NCBI RefSeq assembly: GCF_963675165.1
Contig: NC_087384.1
Location: forward strand, 2,502,501 to 2,566,500
Source of the DNA: Halichondria panicea
Taxonomy: Eukaryota; Porifera; Demospongiae; Suberitida; Halichondriidae
Reading direction: 5' to 3'
DNA length: 64,000 nt
Shown: positions 36,601-48,226 of the stretch, piece by piece
Numbering within the stretch: the stretch's first letter is position 1
How the letters are laid out: every line of letters starts with the position of its first letter
Program-made: the position numbers and the translations under genes
Notes under the pieces: model-generated
Seen by the model: the letters and a program-made list of their open reading frames with translations, nothing else
What the model was told of the DNA's origin: nothing
Databases searched by the model: none

Positions 36601-39600
36601 TGCGCAGGTCCAGGACACAGAAACAAAATGGTACAGAATTAATGCTTATGATGAGAATACAATACAACAGGGGTATGAGCAATTAAACACACCCTACTAT
36701 TGTCTTTTTCAAAAACCACATACAGATGCGCAATAAATGTCTCACATAGAGCGCACTTTGAATGACAACCAGGACATGACAGAGGAAACTCTATGACTAG
36801 CTAATCTCTGAGATGTGTACAGTTAGATACACTCACCTCTTCTTGCATATCAACATTGGCTCCAGCATCGATTAGAAGTTCCACACACTTCAGGTGACCA
36901 TTGCAACTGGCTGCCCAGAGAGGGAACTCACCCGACTGTACATGTAGTACATGATCAGTAGTATGTTACACCATAGATATATGTGTAGAACAATAAGAGG
37001 GATTAGAAACGAAAATGTTTACGTGAAACACTCCGCGTTATAGGGTGTGGCTAATCAATGAAATCAATTACTGTAACTGACCTTGCTCTGAGTGTTGACT
37101 GTAGCCTTGGCTGCTAAGAGGACTCTCACCACCTCATCATGTCCATTGCTACTGGCTGCGTGGAGAGCAGTCCGGTTGTCCTGTATTAGAGTGAATATAT
37201 ACATTATTATATACAAGGAGCTTGCACGGTTTGAGCAAATACACTTTACGTACTAGTTAATGCACAGTTGCAAGTATACCGGAAGTAATAATTCGTGGGC
37301 GTTTGAGTATTCTTAGTGTGTTATTAGTTCTTAGGTAGTTTATGCAGACATTTCTTCGTGGAGGAAGCCACTCATTTGGCCAAAAGTGAGAGTTTGCACA
37401 AAACCTATAGTCTTATACAGCTGACATTTCTATTTGTTATAGGCTAATAACATAGAACACAACGCTCCCTCTAGAGGAAATGTCTGCATAAGCCCTACTA
37501 TAACAAGAATTAGGGAACGTTTAGGCAACAGTTTTAGGATAAGTAGCTATAAACACACACAAAACATATTAAAAAACGTGGGCGTGGCTGCGTAATAGCT
37601 GATTCAGAGGCCGCTCTTGTATAAAGGCCTCAACCAAGTAGTAACCTCCCTACAGTCGGCCCATTTTCAGTGCAATAGAAGCCGCTCTCAAATTGTAACC
37701 TCAGCGAACTTTGAGGCTGCATGGTAACCATGATTCTAAGGTAGCAGCTAGCTAGGTAGCAGCTTGATAGTACTTTTGAAAGACTTTCTCATGGCAGAGT
37801 TCGAGTTTGTGCTAAAAAGAACTTTTCATGACAATAAAAGTTGTTGAATTATAAAAGAAGAGAGGGCATGCAACTCACTATCTAGTACACGTAGCTAGCA
37901 GAATTCAAATGTGGGTGGTTGAATACCGTGTAGCGCGAAATTTTCGGCTTAATTAATTTTCGTAGATTTCGTGGGTTAGAAATCCTACACGAAAATTAAG
38001 TCCTTGTTCTTTAATTAGAATTATCTGTTATAACGTGCAACGATTTAAAAGCATGGCTTCCGATATAAGCAGTCATTCCGCAAACATTGTGCAACAAAAT
38101 ATGCTTTTAGAGACCACTAAAAATACAAGTGCCTCGAAAATTATGTGTAGAACAATAATATATTTATATATTTTTTATTTGTTATAGTAGTCCGCGTTAT
38201 AGGGTGTGGCTAAAACTACAAAGGATTATACAGCATGCTCATTACTTGTCCTGACTGCCATACAATCTGCTGATAAAAAGTAATAGAATTTAGCTCTAAA
38301 AGGTCGACAATAAAATACTATACAAGAAGGAATAGCCCTTACTATGAAGTCATGGGAGGTCAAGGCCCGTGGTGTGTCTAAAAGTATACTAAGCCAGTTT
38401 GAAGGATAAACATTTCTGAACAGTACAGCTTATCCATAGCGTGACCATTCTATATAGCATTTAGATACAGTAGAACCTCGCTAATCCAGACCCCTTTAAT
38501 CCAAAACCTCGCAAATCCAGACAAAATGGCAAACTGAAAAAGAGGAGGGGCTGTCAGTAGAATAGAGTACTGCGCATATGCGCAATGTAAATTGCTTAGC
38601 TGAATAAGACAATGGCCACTGCAAAGAAAACAAAGAGAGAGCTCACAAGACTCACTGTATTGGAGAGAAAGTTGAGATAAAGACTATTCTAGCTAGCAGC
38701 TTCCCTTCTGGCCACAGTAATATCATAATACATGTACAAAAGTGTCTTCGTTAATGATTTCATAATCAATTAATGACATCTGTTAATCCGGAAATTTCAT
38801 GTATTCGGATGGGGTCTGGTCCCGCTCTATTCGGATTGGCGAGGTTCTACTGTACATAATAACCAATGTCCTTCACTGTTTTGGCTTCACAGCAGGGAGA
38901 GAAAAGTTGACATGGAGTAATTCAAGAGTAAAAACAACGGACTTAGAGCTTGTCAGTGATGTAAACTTAATTACTTCTCTAGAGTACTTGAGTGATTGCT
39001 AGTAGATAGTGGCTAAATACAGCCTCATGCACGGTAAACCACGAAACAGTGCAAGGTTACAGCTGCCAATAGCTAGCGTTCTACTGCAGAGCTAACTGCG
39101 CGATCGCTAAATTATAACCGCGGAGTGTTTCAACCGCTTATAAGGCAATTGTCTTACAGTTATTGGCCTATACTAACCCTAACCTACGTACACGCATGCA
39201 TTTGATGAATACCTGCATGCTTTATTAATTACTCCATAGATGGAGCTGTAAAATACAGATACAACGTATATCGACCTGCTTACCGTATTACTAGAATATT
39301 TTGCGGGCCTTTGCGAATGAGCAGAAATGTTGATCCTTTGCGATCTAACTATTGCGTTCTGGCAAGGATCATGTGTATTTATTTAGGTATTGCAGATTTT
39401 ATTGTTCCGAATCATCACAGAGGCCCGGGGACTTTTTGCTCATTCAACCCAACCCTACTATTAGCCCATGCACTGTGCTAATGATCTATCATTATGTGGC
39501 CAAAACGAAAGTGTATACTGTAGATCTATAAACTACACTAATTGTTGTGAGGATTGAGCTAGCTATACATATACTATTCGCCATGCTAGAGTTTCTAAAA

Positions 39601-42600
39601 CAATCGTCCAGTCATACAGTTTCCTCTTCGCCATGTCCTGGTGATCTGTAATGTGCACAAACTAGTTTACTTACAAACTAATGTATAGAACAAATTCCTC
39701 AGATTCTGGGGAACTTGTGCATTTGCACTATCACTTTGACAATAGATACCAAGCCCAGTTGTCGACATAGCGTTAATTTGAGGCTAATTTATTCATTACC
39801 CAAGATTGTGTAGATTATGTAGTGTTGTTAATGAGGTTCATCATTGCATGTGACGTCATGCGTCAATGTGTTTGGCTAGCTAGCTGCTGAAACTATTATA
39901 CAATATCTTTAGCAACAAAAGCAGCTGGCTTAAAAACAAGGTTTTTTGCTGTTTAGGCCCTCAATAGATAGAGTATGTAAAACACAGAGGCCAAAAACCA
40001 AACCGTAGACCTACATATCTATACAAAAAACAAACAACGCAAGTGTGGATTGGTCTGAATGTTTTGGTTCTAAAAGGTGCGCCACTATATCATATAATTT
40101 TTGGCACTGAAATCAATTACTGTAACTGACCTTGTTCTGAGTGTTGACTGTAGCCTTGGCTGCTAAGAGGACCCTCACCACCTCATCATGTCCATTGCTA
40201 CTGGCTACGTGGAGAGCAGTCCGGTTGCCCTGTATTAGAGTGAATATATACATTATTATATACAAGGAGCATGCACGGTTTGAGCAAATACACTTCACGT
40301 ACTAGTTAATGCACCGTTGCAAGTATACCGGAAGTAATAATTAGTGGGCATTCGGAAATTCCAGGCTCTTAAATGAATAGGACTATTCTTAGTGTAGTAT
40401 AAATTATAGGTAGTTTATGCAGATATTTCCTCCCGGAGGGACATTTAGGCTAATAACATAGAACACAACGAATATTCTTGCTGATCCATAAGAGACAATA
40501 TCATCACAGATTTTATGTATAATACGCACGTAATTATCTTTCAAAAACCATATGCAGTTGCACAATTATAATAATTCACCTACATGTACATAGAAAAGTG
40601 AATGATAGGTAAGGATCACTATTCTTATGAGAATGCAATACTAACAGTGGTATGAACAATAAAACCTCACCTTCGCTTGGATATCAACTCGAGCCATAGC
40701 TGCAATTAACACTTCAACTACCCTCAAGTGACCATTCTGAGCAGCAACATGCAGCGCAGTAGCTCCATGCTGTACAGATTCAAGTAAGGAGTGATGAGAA
40801 GGTAAACACACACATCAGCTCACAGACCACGTTTTAGGTTAATACGCGTCACGACACACAACCAGGACATGACAAAGGAAACTCTATGACTAGCTAATCT
40901 CTGAGATGTGTACAGCTAGATACACTCACCTCTGCTTGCATATCAACATTGGCTCCAGCATCGATTAGAAGTTCCACACACTTCAGGTGACCATCGAAAC
41001 TGGCTACCCAGAGAGGGGACTGACCCGACTGTACATGTAGTACATGATCAGTAGTATGTTATACCATAGATATAGATACTTATACCACACTTACGTCACC
41101 ACTAATTGATCTCATTGGTCAACAGCTGTAGGATATATAGAATATTAGCATACAGCCCCAGGCATGCACAGTTTTTCAAGTTGTTTTTTAGTTTTTTCAT
41201 TTGTTCAAGAAAGTAAGCAAAGAGAAAAGAGCCATGCTTGACAGTACTAAGACTCAAAGCGACGGCAGAAACAAGGAAGGTGCTCTCCAACAAGATGGCT
41301 AAGCTTCCATGGGTCCATGGGCGCGGTTTAGATACATTTTATCCAAGGAGAGCTTGCAACTCCAGTAGGGGACGTCGAATGGTCAAAGCTTGGACCAAGG
41401 AAGCTCTTGAGCATCTGTAGGAGTCAACATGTTGCTCAACTAGCTCTTTGACGGCTGCAAAATCCGGCATAGTCTTGTTCTTTTTTGCAGTCTGCATCGC
41501 GATTGAATTGTTGCTAGGGGGAGGTCCTTTTATAGTGCTACGGTCACGTGGTATAAGTCAGATATGCCACACCTACTCGGAGGATATGCACCCTATATAT
41601 CCTCCGCTACCGTGGTTACATACCCCTCGGCTCCGCCTCGGAGTAACCACGGTAGCGGAGGATATATGGGTGCATATCCTCCTCTTAGGTGTGGTATATC
41701 CTATACATATAGAACAATATGAGGGATTAGAAACAAAAATGTTTACGTGAAACACTCCGCGTTATAGGCTGTCTAAAACTACAAACGATTATATTTATAG
41801 TGAGCATGCTCATTACCCATCTTGACTGCCATAAAATGTGCTGTACATAGAATTGATTATTATGCTTCGGTGCGCATGCACAAGCGAGGTATATGGTAGT
41901 GTGTTTGTCTGTCTGTGTGTCTGTAGGCTGCTCAAGGATCAATGAAGTGCAAGTAAGAGTTTCTATAGGCTTCTAGTCATGGATTTTAATTCGTGGATTT
42001 GCAAAATAATGCTTCATTCTCAAGTTATGCCTAGTTTTGCTTGCCTTTTCAGAAGAGCACGTAGCCAAACTTGTTTACCGACTCTACTTAGTAGTTAGCT
42101 CTGCACGTAGCTGCAAGAGTGAGAAGAGAGCTGCAAGGCTCTGCTGATGGCAGCCATTAATTTTAGACTTGAATCTTGCCATCAATCGTTTTTAACAACA
42201 ATCGTGGTCCAATCATTACCCACTCTTTTAGTTTGCATGCAGCAAATTGAAAAAAATACTGTTCATCATGTGTATTAGTAGCTTTATGTTAATTATGTAG
42301 CTTAGGCATCTCTACCGAGGCATCATGCAGCACCTGCGGTGCTTTCATAAAAGTAAAGATAATCTAGCTCTAAAAGGTCGACTAAGCAACTCAGCCACTA
42401 TCACTAAACAAACTAAAGTGCAAACCCTCGTCTGGAGACGTGACATTATTATAAAGAAACCAGAAGAGTTATATAATGCAGTGCATGTATAGTGATGAAT
42501 ATCATGTATGACTTATTAAACTGTCTAGCACAGCAACTTAGGAGCTAATTTTAAAACCAGACTGGAGGCACGCGCACTGTGGACTAGCCTGGAGTCTCAT

Positions 42601-44247
42601 GCAGAGAGGCTCCTGGAGTAGGATCCCAGAGTCAGCTAACAGAGACAAACCAGACACAATTCTAGCTTTCTATTGTATCGATCCTTTTCCACAAACAATC
42701 AGGCTTATGTTTCGAATAATAGCCGTGTTTAGTAGTACGCAAAAAGCTTCTTAGATTTAGCTCACCTTTTTTCTTTGCAAAATCTGCCAAATTTTAAGCC
42801 TTAGAAGAGAGGGAATGTGCAACTCAACACGTAGCTAGCAGAATTCAAATGTGGGCGGTTGAGTATGTGAATTTGATTGAATTGCTAAAAATAGAAATTT
42901 GTATTTTTAGCACTTAATGCACGCTCTTCTTTTATATACTAGACACTAGTACGCCCTTATAGCTAGGGCCTCTCTCGAATCAGTAAAATGAAACATTTCG
43001 TAGCCGCGGACTTTGATCAAGCATATATACATGGTAATTAAAGGTCCCAGTCTTTAGACTCGCAAGCCAGCACACGAAAATGAGACAGGAAACTCCGTCA
43101 AACCCCGTGTAGAGACTCGTGTAACATTTGCCACAATGTTTGTGACAACTCAAGTGGCTAGACCGCATGCGGTTACCACAAGATTGATAGTGACTACAAG
43201 ATTGATAGTGACGTTGAATGCATGAATGCACATGATGCTCACCACCATAGCCGGCATTAGCATGCAAGTTGTCGACTAGACTACCTTAGTATAGTACGTA
43301 CTGAGAGCACTAGGAGACTTTTTGTGTAGCTGTTTTTAGTGTACATACTGTCTATAGCCATGACGTTAAGAAAGCCACAGCCACTTAGAATCTTATCTGA
43401 TATGCTGTCCCACACAAGATTTTACACCGAGTTTGCTCAGTCTACTGTTTGCCGTGTAACAGACAGCTCGCGAGTCTATCCTATGTCATTCAGAGCATCA
43501 TGTGATACCACACATGCATCAGCCTCAAATCCAGGCCGATTAAAATACGGCCTGGTATCTATTGCATGTGTAATTAATCATAGGCGTGGTCCATACACGC
43601 CCACGTACTATCTACTATGTATATGAAGCTTTATAGCCTAGCTAGCTAGCTGTGGTCGTTGTCAAGAAGGCTTGCACACTAGTCTGAAAGCAAAAGAGGC
43701 TCTCATCTATCTCTATGATGGTTAGATGGTCGTGAACTTGGTTTCTGTACAAATGAGAGCTTCTTCTGGCTTCAGACTAGTGTGCAAGCCTTCTCGACAA
43801 CACCATAGAGGGCCACAGCTAGCTAGCAAGTCTTCTCGACAACGCAATAGAGAGCATAAGCCACAGCTTCACAGGAGACAAGCATTTGTTAAAATTAATA
43901 CGGAAAGAAACTAGTAAACAAACTAGTTTACGGTAAAATTTTACAAAGGTTTACTAAAGTATAACGAATCACCCAGATTCTGGGTAACCACTCATGCAAT
44001 AGAGACCAGGCCGTATTTTAATCGGCCTGGTCTCGAGGCTACACATGCATTGAACCTCACCTCGTTGGCCTGGTTTGGATCCGCCCCTCCTTCTAGTGCC
44101 AACTGAACCACACCCACATCACCCGTATCGCAAGCTTCCATTAATAATGACTGGAAAGATATTAAGATATCGTTTAATACTGTACAAAAACTGGCCAACT
44201 GAATGGAATCAGGAATACATTGACATGTAATACAAGTCACTCACCAT
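27643..44247 (-). CDS. Ankyrin-repeat/ZU5/UPA-like/Death-domain protein, intact copy B
   Basis: A 21-exon minus-strand model with conserved phase and no internal stop gives 911 residues. Coding exons: 44245-44247 (ATG before the donor), 44061-44150, 40930-41028, 40671-40769, 40131-40229, 37082-37180, 36837-36935, 35886-35984, 34461-34559, 34219-34317, 32538-32625, 31752-31853, 31448-31594, 31098-31238, 30895-30963, 30770-30847, 29693-30237, 29484-29633, 29248-29434, 28211-28545, 27643-27651. About 12 ankyrin repeats fill residues 2-390, eight as exact 99-nt exons. A linker follows, then ZU5 at ~504-640, a UPA-like region to ~797, and Death at ~800-908; the last codons read K-E-L-stop. The order recalls ankyrins, and its parts UNC5 and PIDD, where Death domains recruit partners. 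No signal peptide or membrane segment seen, so probably cytosolic. The ATG-only first exon is the weakest point. Confidence 0.75.
27719..28080. mobile_element. TAGCCTCG-type element, 362 bp
   Basis: Ends TAGCCTCGTCCCCAGGCCGA and its near complement ggcctggggacgaggc. Flanks tatagtgaa (27710-27718) and tacagtgag (28081-28089) agree at 7 of 9 positions, an aged 9-bp duplication. Shares the cctagcgttattttagaaa phrase with fragments at about 33063-33128 and 35505-35550. Lies between the last two exons of the ANK/Death gene. Confidence 0.75.
28811..29025. mobile_element. GCGAAATTTTCG-type MITE
   Basis: Starts taccgcatagagcaaaagtt and ends aattgtgcactatacggta. Inside the intron between the Death exon and the preceding UPA-like exon of copy B. 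Copy A lacks it at the matching place. Confidence 0.65.
30544..30753. mobile_element. GCGAAATTTTCG-type MITE in the intron of copy B
   Basis: Counterpart of 22973-23181 and almost identical to it. Its neighbour on the 5' side (about 30360-30543) is the 3' half of the pogo-like MITE family seen whole at 38468-38852. Confidence 0.7.
32209..32450. mobile_element. AAGGGCGTATGAAAAGAAGAG MITE, copy in gene B
   Basis: Counterpart of 24981-25231 in the corresponding intron. Inverted ends intact. A short internal deletion relative to the other copy is visible. Confidence 0.65.
33128..33570 (-). repeat. Interspersed repeat R, reverse orientation
   Basis: Reads as the complement of the intact R copy at 41868-42360: gatgaaagcaccgtgagtgt at one end, and cttgcagctaccaatagcta and gaaaaggctgcaatggcatt inside. 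In an intron of the ANK/Death gene. Noncoding. Confidence 0.65.
33603..33702. repeat. CA/CG microsatellite
   Basis: About 100 bp of alternating cacacg and cacgcacg steps, followed by ccctaaccctagcc. Simple alternating purine-pyrimidine DNA; the open frame through it is an artefact. Confidence 0.95.
34890..36140 (-). repeat. Intragenic duplicated segment, copy 1 (carries an ANK exon)
   Basis: About 1.2 kb, from gcttataaggcaattgcctt to past the ankyrin exon 35886-35984, is repeated at ~39137-40390 with high identity in both intron and exon. The exon part recurs again at 37070-37290. It shows how the ankyrin array of the surrounding gene grew. Confidence 0.85.
37925..38155. mobile_element. GCGAAATTTTCG-type MITE
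   Basis: Starts taccgtgtagcgcgaaattt and ends agtgcctcgaaaattatgtg. Contains tcgtgggttagaaatcctac. In the largest intron of the ANK/Death gene. Confidence 0.65.
38468..38852. mobile_element. pogo/Tc1-like MITE, CAGTAGAACCTCG ends, TA target
   Basis: Ends CAGTAGAACCTCGCTAATCC and its near complement GGATTGGCGAGGTTCTACTG. TA on both sides (38466-38467 and 38853-38854), the Tc1/mariner target duplication. Related copies at 57130-57501 and a half copy upstream of 22973 and 30544. Confidence 0.85.
39137..40390 (-). repeat. Intragenic duplicated segment, copy 2 (carries an ANK exon)
   Basis: Matches 34890-36140 with a few small indels. The exon at 40131-40229 differs from 35886-35984 mainly at the first residues (GNRTALHV against DNVTALHV). 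Confidence 0.85.
41085..41702. mobile_element. Foldback element inserted in a duplicated intron
   Basis: Ends TTATACCACACTTACGTC and the inverted GTGTGGTATATCC-like end. The right part (41561-41702) is a long hairpin with matching arms such as gcggaggatatat and its complement around a ~23 bp loop. The paralogous sequence near 34600 (tatagatacatatagaacaa) has no insert, and atac appears on both sides, so a 4-bp duplication is likely. A 60-codon frame inside (41238-41420) is not recognised. Confidence 0.65.
41868..42360 (+). repeat. Interspersed repeat R, fullest copy
   Basis: Runs from ttatgcttcggtgcgcatgc to gcacctgcggtgctttcata. The two ends are loosely inverted (both pair a cggtgc/gcaccg motif with ttat), suggesting a MITE. 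Other copies: 4624-4838 plus 8237-8490, 33128-33570, 50712-51190. Confidence 0.65.
43520..44041. mobile_element. CAGCCTC...GAGGCTA element, 522 bp
   Basis: Ends carry ccaggccgattaaaatacgg and the complementary ccgtattttaatcggcctgg. The 9-bp cacatgcat flanks both sides (43511-43519 and 44042-44050). It sits 20 bp from the first ankyrin exon of the ANK/Death gene. Same TAGCCTC family as the RecQ-bearing element by end sequence. Confidence 0.8.
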
Positions 44248-44484
44248 CTCAGGATTTAGATCTAACTTTCAGAGTGACTTATAATTATACTGCATCCTCG
44301 ACCTCAGTCGAGTCACGATCACTCACTGGTACGTACCTGGTCTCTCTCTAGCTCTACAGCAGCTACAGATCTCAGTCATGAAAATCACCCCATTTGGTCT
44401 GGGGGCGTATCATCTCAGGTGATGCTATATACCTCCATTTGGCATGCGCAAGAGCTTTTTATGGTGATCGAGCATGCACCTACA

Positions 44485-44554
44485 TAGCCTCGATCCCAAG
44501 CCGCTCTTCCTCGATTAGGGTTAGGGTTAGGATTAGGCCTTGTGAAGGAGGCTA
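44485..44554. mobile_element. 70-bp TAGCCTC micro-element with telomere-like insert
   Basis: Starts TAGCCTCGATCCCAAGCCGC and ends GTGAAGGAGGCTA, flanked on both sides by gcacctaca (44476-44484 and 44555-44563). The interior includes ttagggttagggttagg. Far too short to be anything but an extreme deletion derivative. Confidence 0.75.
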
Positions 44555-44563
44555 GCACCTACA

Positions 44564-44609
44564 CCTTGTTTCCAGGCCGATTAAATTAAACAGCCTTGAA
44601 TCGAGGCTA
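44564..44609. mobile_element. 46-bp micro-element sharing a target duplication
   Basis: Starts ccttgtttccaggccg and ends ttgaatcgaggcta. It begins directly after the shared gcacctaca and is followed by gcacctatg (44610-44618), a 7 of 9 match. The left terminus is atypical, so the element may be rearranged. Confidence 0.55.
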
Positions 44610-44802
44610 GCACCTATGTACCGTATATCTTCTAATTTATCGGACAGCAAAAAATTATTATTTTGGAAATTGTCCGGGTATAAATTTGCAAAGCAGAGCA
44701 TGCAAAGCTAGTGTGACGGGAATAATTAGAACAAGCAAGCAGCTGCATGCGAGCTAGCTAAGTTTAATAGAACAGTGTGCAACTGAATAGTTGCACTAGC
44801 TA

Positions 44803-45673
44803 CAGGGGAGGATCCAGGATTTAAGGAAGGGGGGTTCTTATACAGTACTTCTTGTCCGCGCAAAGCGCCGAAATTTTTGTGACCACGCCCCTTTTAAAGT
44901 ACCACGCCCACTAATTAACCCTCATGTTCTCCCTCATGATTTATAAGCACAGGAGAGATGGTTGTGACTGGAGGAGAGATAGTAGTGGTCCCCAGTGGAA
45001 AGACAGACGGTGGTGGCTGGTGAAGAGGAGACTTGGCTATACACTTGTAGAACTTGACCATCAATAATATTAATGATTATAGCAATTATACATGTAAGTA
45101 TGCAGTATCATTCAATATGCAGTGTCATGCACTCTCCCTTACCTGAAACTTTCCTCTTCTTACACCAGGAGTCAAGGATTCATGGCTAGATATAATAATA
45201 TTATCGCTTGACCACGGTGCAAATCAATGTGGCTGCAGTAGCCAGAGAACCAGCCCCACCCTTTTATTATGCAAAGAGAACCAGCCCCACCCTTTTATTA
45301 AGCAGAGAGGACGTACTTTGTACGACTTTGTCACGACAGTACAGTTAGCTAGCTTAGACTCGCCAGCCAGCCCTTGAGAAATGGACTGGTCAAACTCCGT
45401 GTAGAGACTCGTGTAACGTTTGCCACGATATTTGTGGCAACTAACCGCATGCGGTTACCGCAAGATCAATGATAGTGACGTTTCACTAGAAACTCTACGT
45501 ATCACATGCAGTATACTGACGTCACGAAAACCGCAGCCCGGAGTTTGACCAGTCTATATACTGTTCGCCAACAGTGCAGTGACGGCATGCGAGTCTAAGC
45601 TAGCTAGCTAATAGATACTAGCTGGAAGGGTAGTTCGTACGAACCCAACGAACTACCTCTGGATCCGCCCCTG
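44803..45673. mobile_element. CAGGGGAGGATCCAG-ended element, 871 bp
   Basis: Left CAGGGGAGGATCCAG pairs with right CTGGATCCGCCCCTG. agcta flanks both ends (44798-44802 and 45674-45678), a 5-bp duplication as at 4839-8236. A smaller TAGACTCG element (45355-45597) is nested within. No transposase seen; hAT-like by its ends. Confidence 0.7.
45355..45597. mobile_element. TAGACTCG...CGAGTCTA element nested at 45.4 kb
   Basis: Ends TAGACTCGCCAGCCAGCC and GGCATGCGAGTCTA, with agctagct on both sides inside a GCTA-rich target. The interior matches sequence near 43055-43215 (gtagagactcgtgtaac, ccgcatgcggttacc), a related copy. The 53-bp micro-element at 55760-55812 has the same ends. Confidence 0.7.
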
Positions 45674-45757
45674 AGCTATCTAAAACTAGCTCTCAAAGCT
45701 ATCTAACTGCAGCACAATTTACAAATTAGTAGTCTACGTTTAGGAGCATAAAATTAA

Positions 45758-46032
45758 GGCCACTCCAAGTGATACTCTGGTTTCTGGTCCACCGCCCGCA
45801 TCAGATTTTATTCTTGGATTTCTATCTCATTATTGGATTTCTATCCCATTATTTCTACTACGCATGCGCACAATGGTCCATGTGGTACAAAATAGTGTGA
45901 TAATGATATTCATTTGCAAAATAATGAAATTCATAAGGTGAAATTGATAATGACATAATGAGAAAAGCCGCCCGCCCGCATGCAATTAGAAAAACTTCAG
46001 GACCAGAAACCAGAGTGTCACTTGGAGTGGCC
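45758..46032. mobile_element. Harbinger-like MITE, second 275-bp copy
   Basis: Same length and nearly the same sequence as 23529-23803, flanked by TAA (45755-45757 and 46033-46035). Only a few substitutions distinguish the copies, so both moved recently. Confidence 0.9.
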
Positions 46033-46189
46033 TAATGACAATATCTTCGATCGGGACAGAACTGCGTGCAAAAATATTAGACTCATGGTAGGGTCGTTTT
46101 TAAACTGTGGCTATTATTTTTAATTTGTCTTATGAATGTTGAATGGAAAGTTAATTTGGGAGTCAGATAGAGATGAGCGTTAATTTTAA

Positions 46190-46515
46190 GGCCACTCTTA
46201 GTTGCATATACTTGTTTCAGATCAATTACCTCCCTCCTCAGTTTTGCTCACCTGCTTATTTAATTGCTGATGTCAGCCATTATTTGAGGTCAAAGTCATT
46301 TTTTTTCCCATGTGCAAGTTGCATTGTGCACCAAAAAGCCAGTGCGTAAAAAATATTTTTATGTTTAGACTCCGTCCTTTTGTGTATTTTCGTCAGTTAA
46401 AAAAACAGGATATGACGTCATCAAATAATGGGATAATGAGTAATGAAGACCTCCCTCCCTCATCTGGGTTGAGCTAGTATTCTCATCTGAAACAAGTATG
46501 CAACTAACAGTGGCC
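46190..46515. mobile_element. Harbinger-like MITE, second family, 326 bp
   Basis: Ends GGCCACTCTTAGTTGCATAT and the inverted atgcaactaacagtggcc, flanked by TAA (46187-46189 and 46516-46518). Interior includes tacctccctcctcag, shared in part with the element at 60459-61823. Confidence 0.85.
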
Positions 46516-48226
46516 TAATGACTCAAATTAATACCCGTTTATAACATCGTATCTAAGTAACCTAGCTAGTGGGTTATTTTGAGGCACATTCACGGACTGC
46601 CCAAACTAGCTAGTCGCGGATTTTAGAGGTTCAATTGGCCACAGCAGAGATCGAGGTCTTTCAACCTATTTTCGAGATTCAAGGTCAATCCTCGAAAACC
46701 TTATATAGATAGTGCATCGAGCATGCATGAATGATTCATTGCCTCAATTTAGGACAAACCTGCAAAAGTTCATTACATTCGAGGTATATATATAAGATCC
46801 GTCATCGTTTTTAAGCCGCGGCTATTATCTAGCTGCCACATCGCTATTCCGGCGCTGTAAGGGTGACCGAGTCTACTGTTCTCATTTAATTTACATAGCA
46901 GTGCAGTAAGTAATATATAGCGCACAAGAATAATACCCCCCCCCCCACCCGGTACATGCAATCATTCTGGTATATTTATAGCTATTAATAATTATGGGAT
47001 ATCGAAACATTTCAACAATTTACACAAAACACAACATACACAACCACACATAGTGATAAAGCTGATCTAAGGGTTCTGTTCTGGCATCTCTACAGTCCAT
47101 GGACCAGAGTGCTGTATTATGTGCACCTCCTCACAGCTCCTATATATGCATGGAGGCAATAAAGAGTGAGTTATTGGGTAGTACAACCGCAACCTATCAA
47201 TGACAGGTGGGTGCAGGGCATACATCTGTTAGGCTATAGACACACTGAGTGTGAGTGGTAGACTATGGGCATAGGGCACAAAGTTTGCAATGTAACATTC
47301 AAATACCACATGATGTACACAATAATATTATTATCTCGAGCTCACCTTCGAGGATCGAGGGCAGACATAACTTGTGCAGCGATCGCCTCTTTCTTCATCT
47401 GTCTAACATCTCCAGAAGGGCCCTGAATGTCGCTTGTGAAGGCTTCTTTCTTTTCCAGATTTCAAACACTTGATCATAGCTATATAGGTGGTTATACTGT
47501 CAATTTTCTTCAACCGAACGTCAGTTTGCTCGCCAGGGGTTAATTCCAACGCATCGACATAGAGTTCTACATTATCAAAGCAGGCAGCCAAATATGATAC
47601 ATCTTTTTGTTGGATTTCCCTGTCACCCAGTTGATTTGTGAAATAGTGCATGAGTTGACATTTGCCCACACTGCAAAAACACTTTTGTTATTGTGACACA
47701 GTTTGCTACCGGCACAAAATGTTATCTTGACAAAACGTTTGTCAATTTCCTGCAATTATTGTTATAACGACAAATCATAGTTTATTTAACTATTAATATA
47801 GTTTATCTAACTATTAATATTTGTTATTATAATGGTAGATTGTTATTTGAACACATGTGTTGTCATTTTGTCGAAGTGTTGTTGATCTCACATTTAGTGG
47901 AAGTTACCGTTCATTGTCAAATTAACATTAATGTGTGACAATAACAAATTATAAAGTTACAGCTAGAACTCTACTAAAAGATACGTGCAAGTTTGCATCA
48001 CTGATTTCAACCTACTCAACCTATACTCGATTACCCTAGCTCATAATAAATTGTCTACACTGAAACATCTCAGTTGCCCTGATGCTTATATCTTTGCATG
48101 CTCATGTTCAATTGTGTATGTAGCAATTGGAGACTTGTGACTGGGCATGGTAAGTTACAGTGGCAGTGAAGAAGTCAGGAGCCTCCAGAGTCCTTCAGTG
48201 CAGTGCAGTGCAGGCAGCCTTCTCTC

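Noticed and set aside
41238-41420. 60-codon frame inside the foldback element
   Set aside because: Not recognised, no support beyond being open; may be captured sequence or chance.
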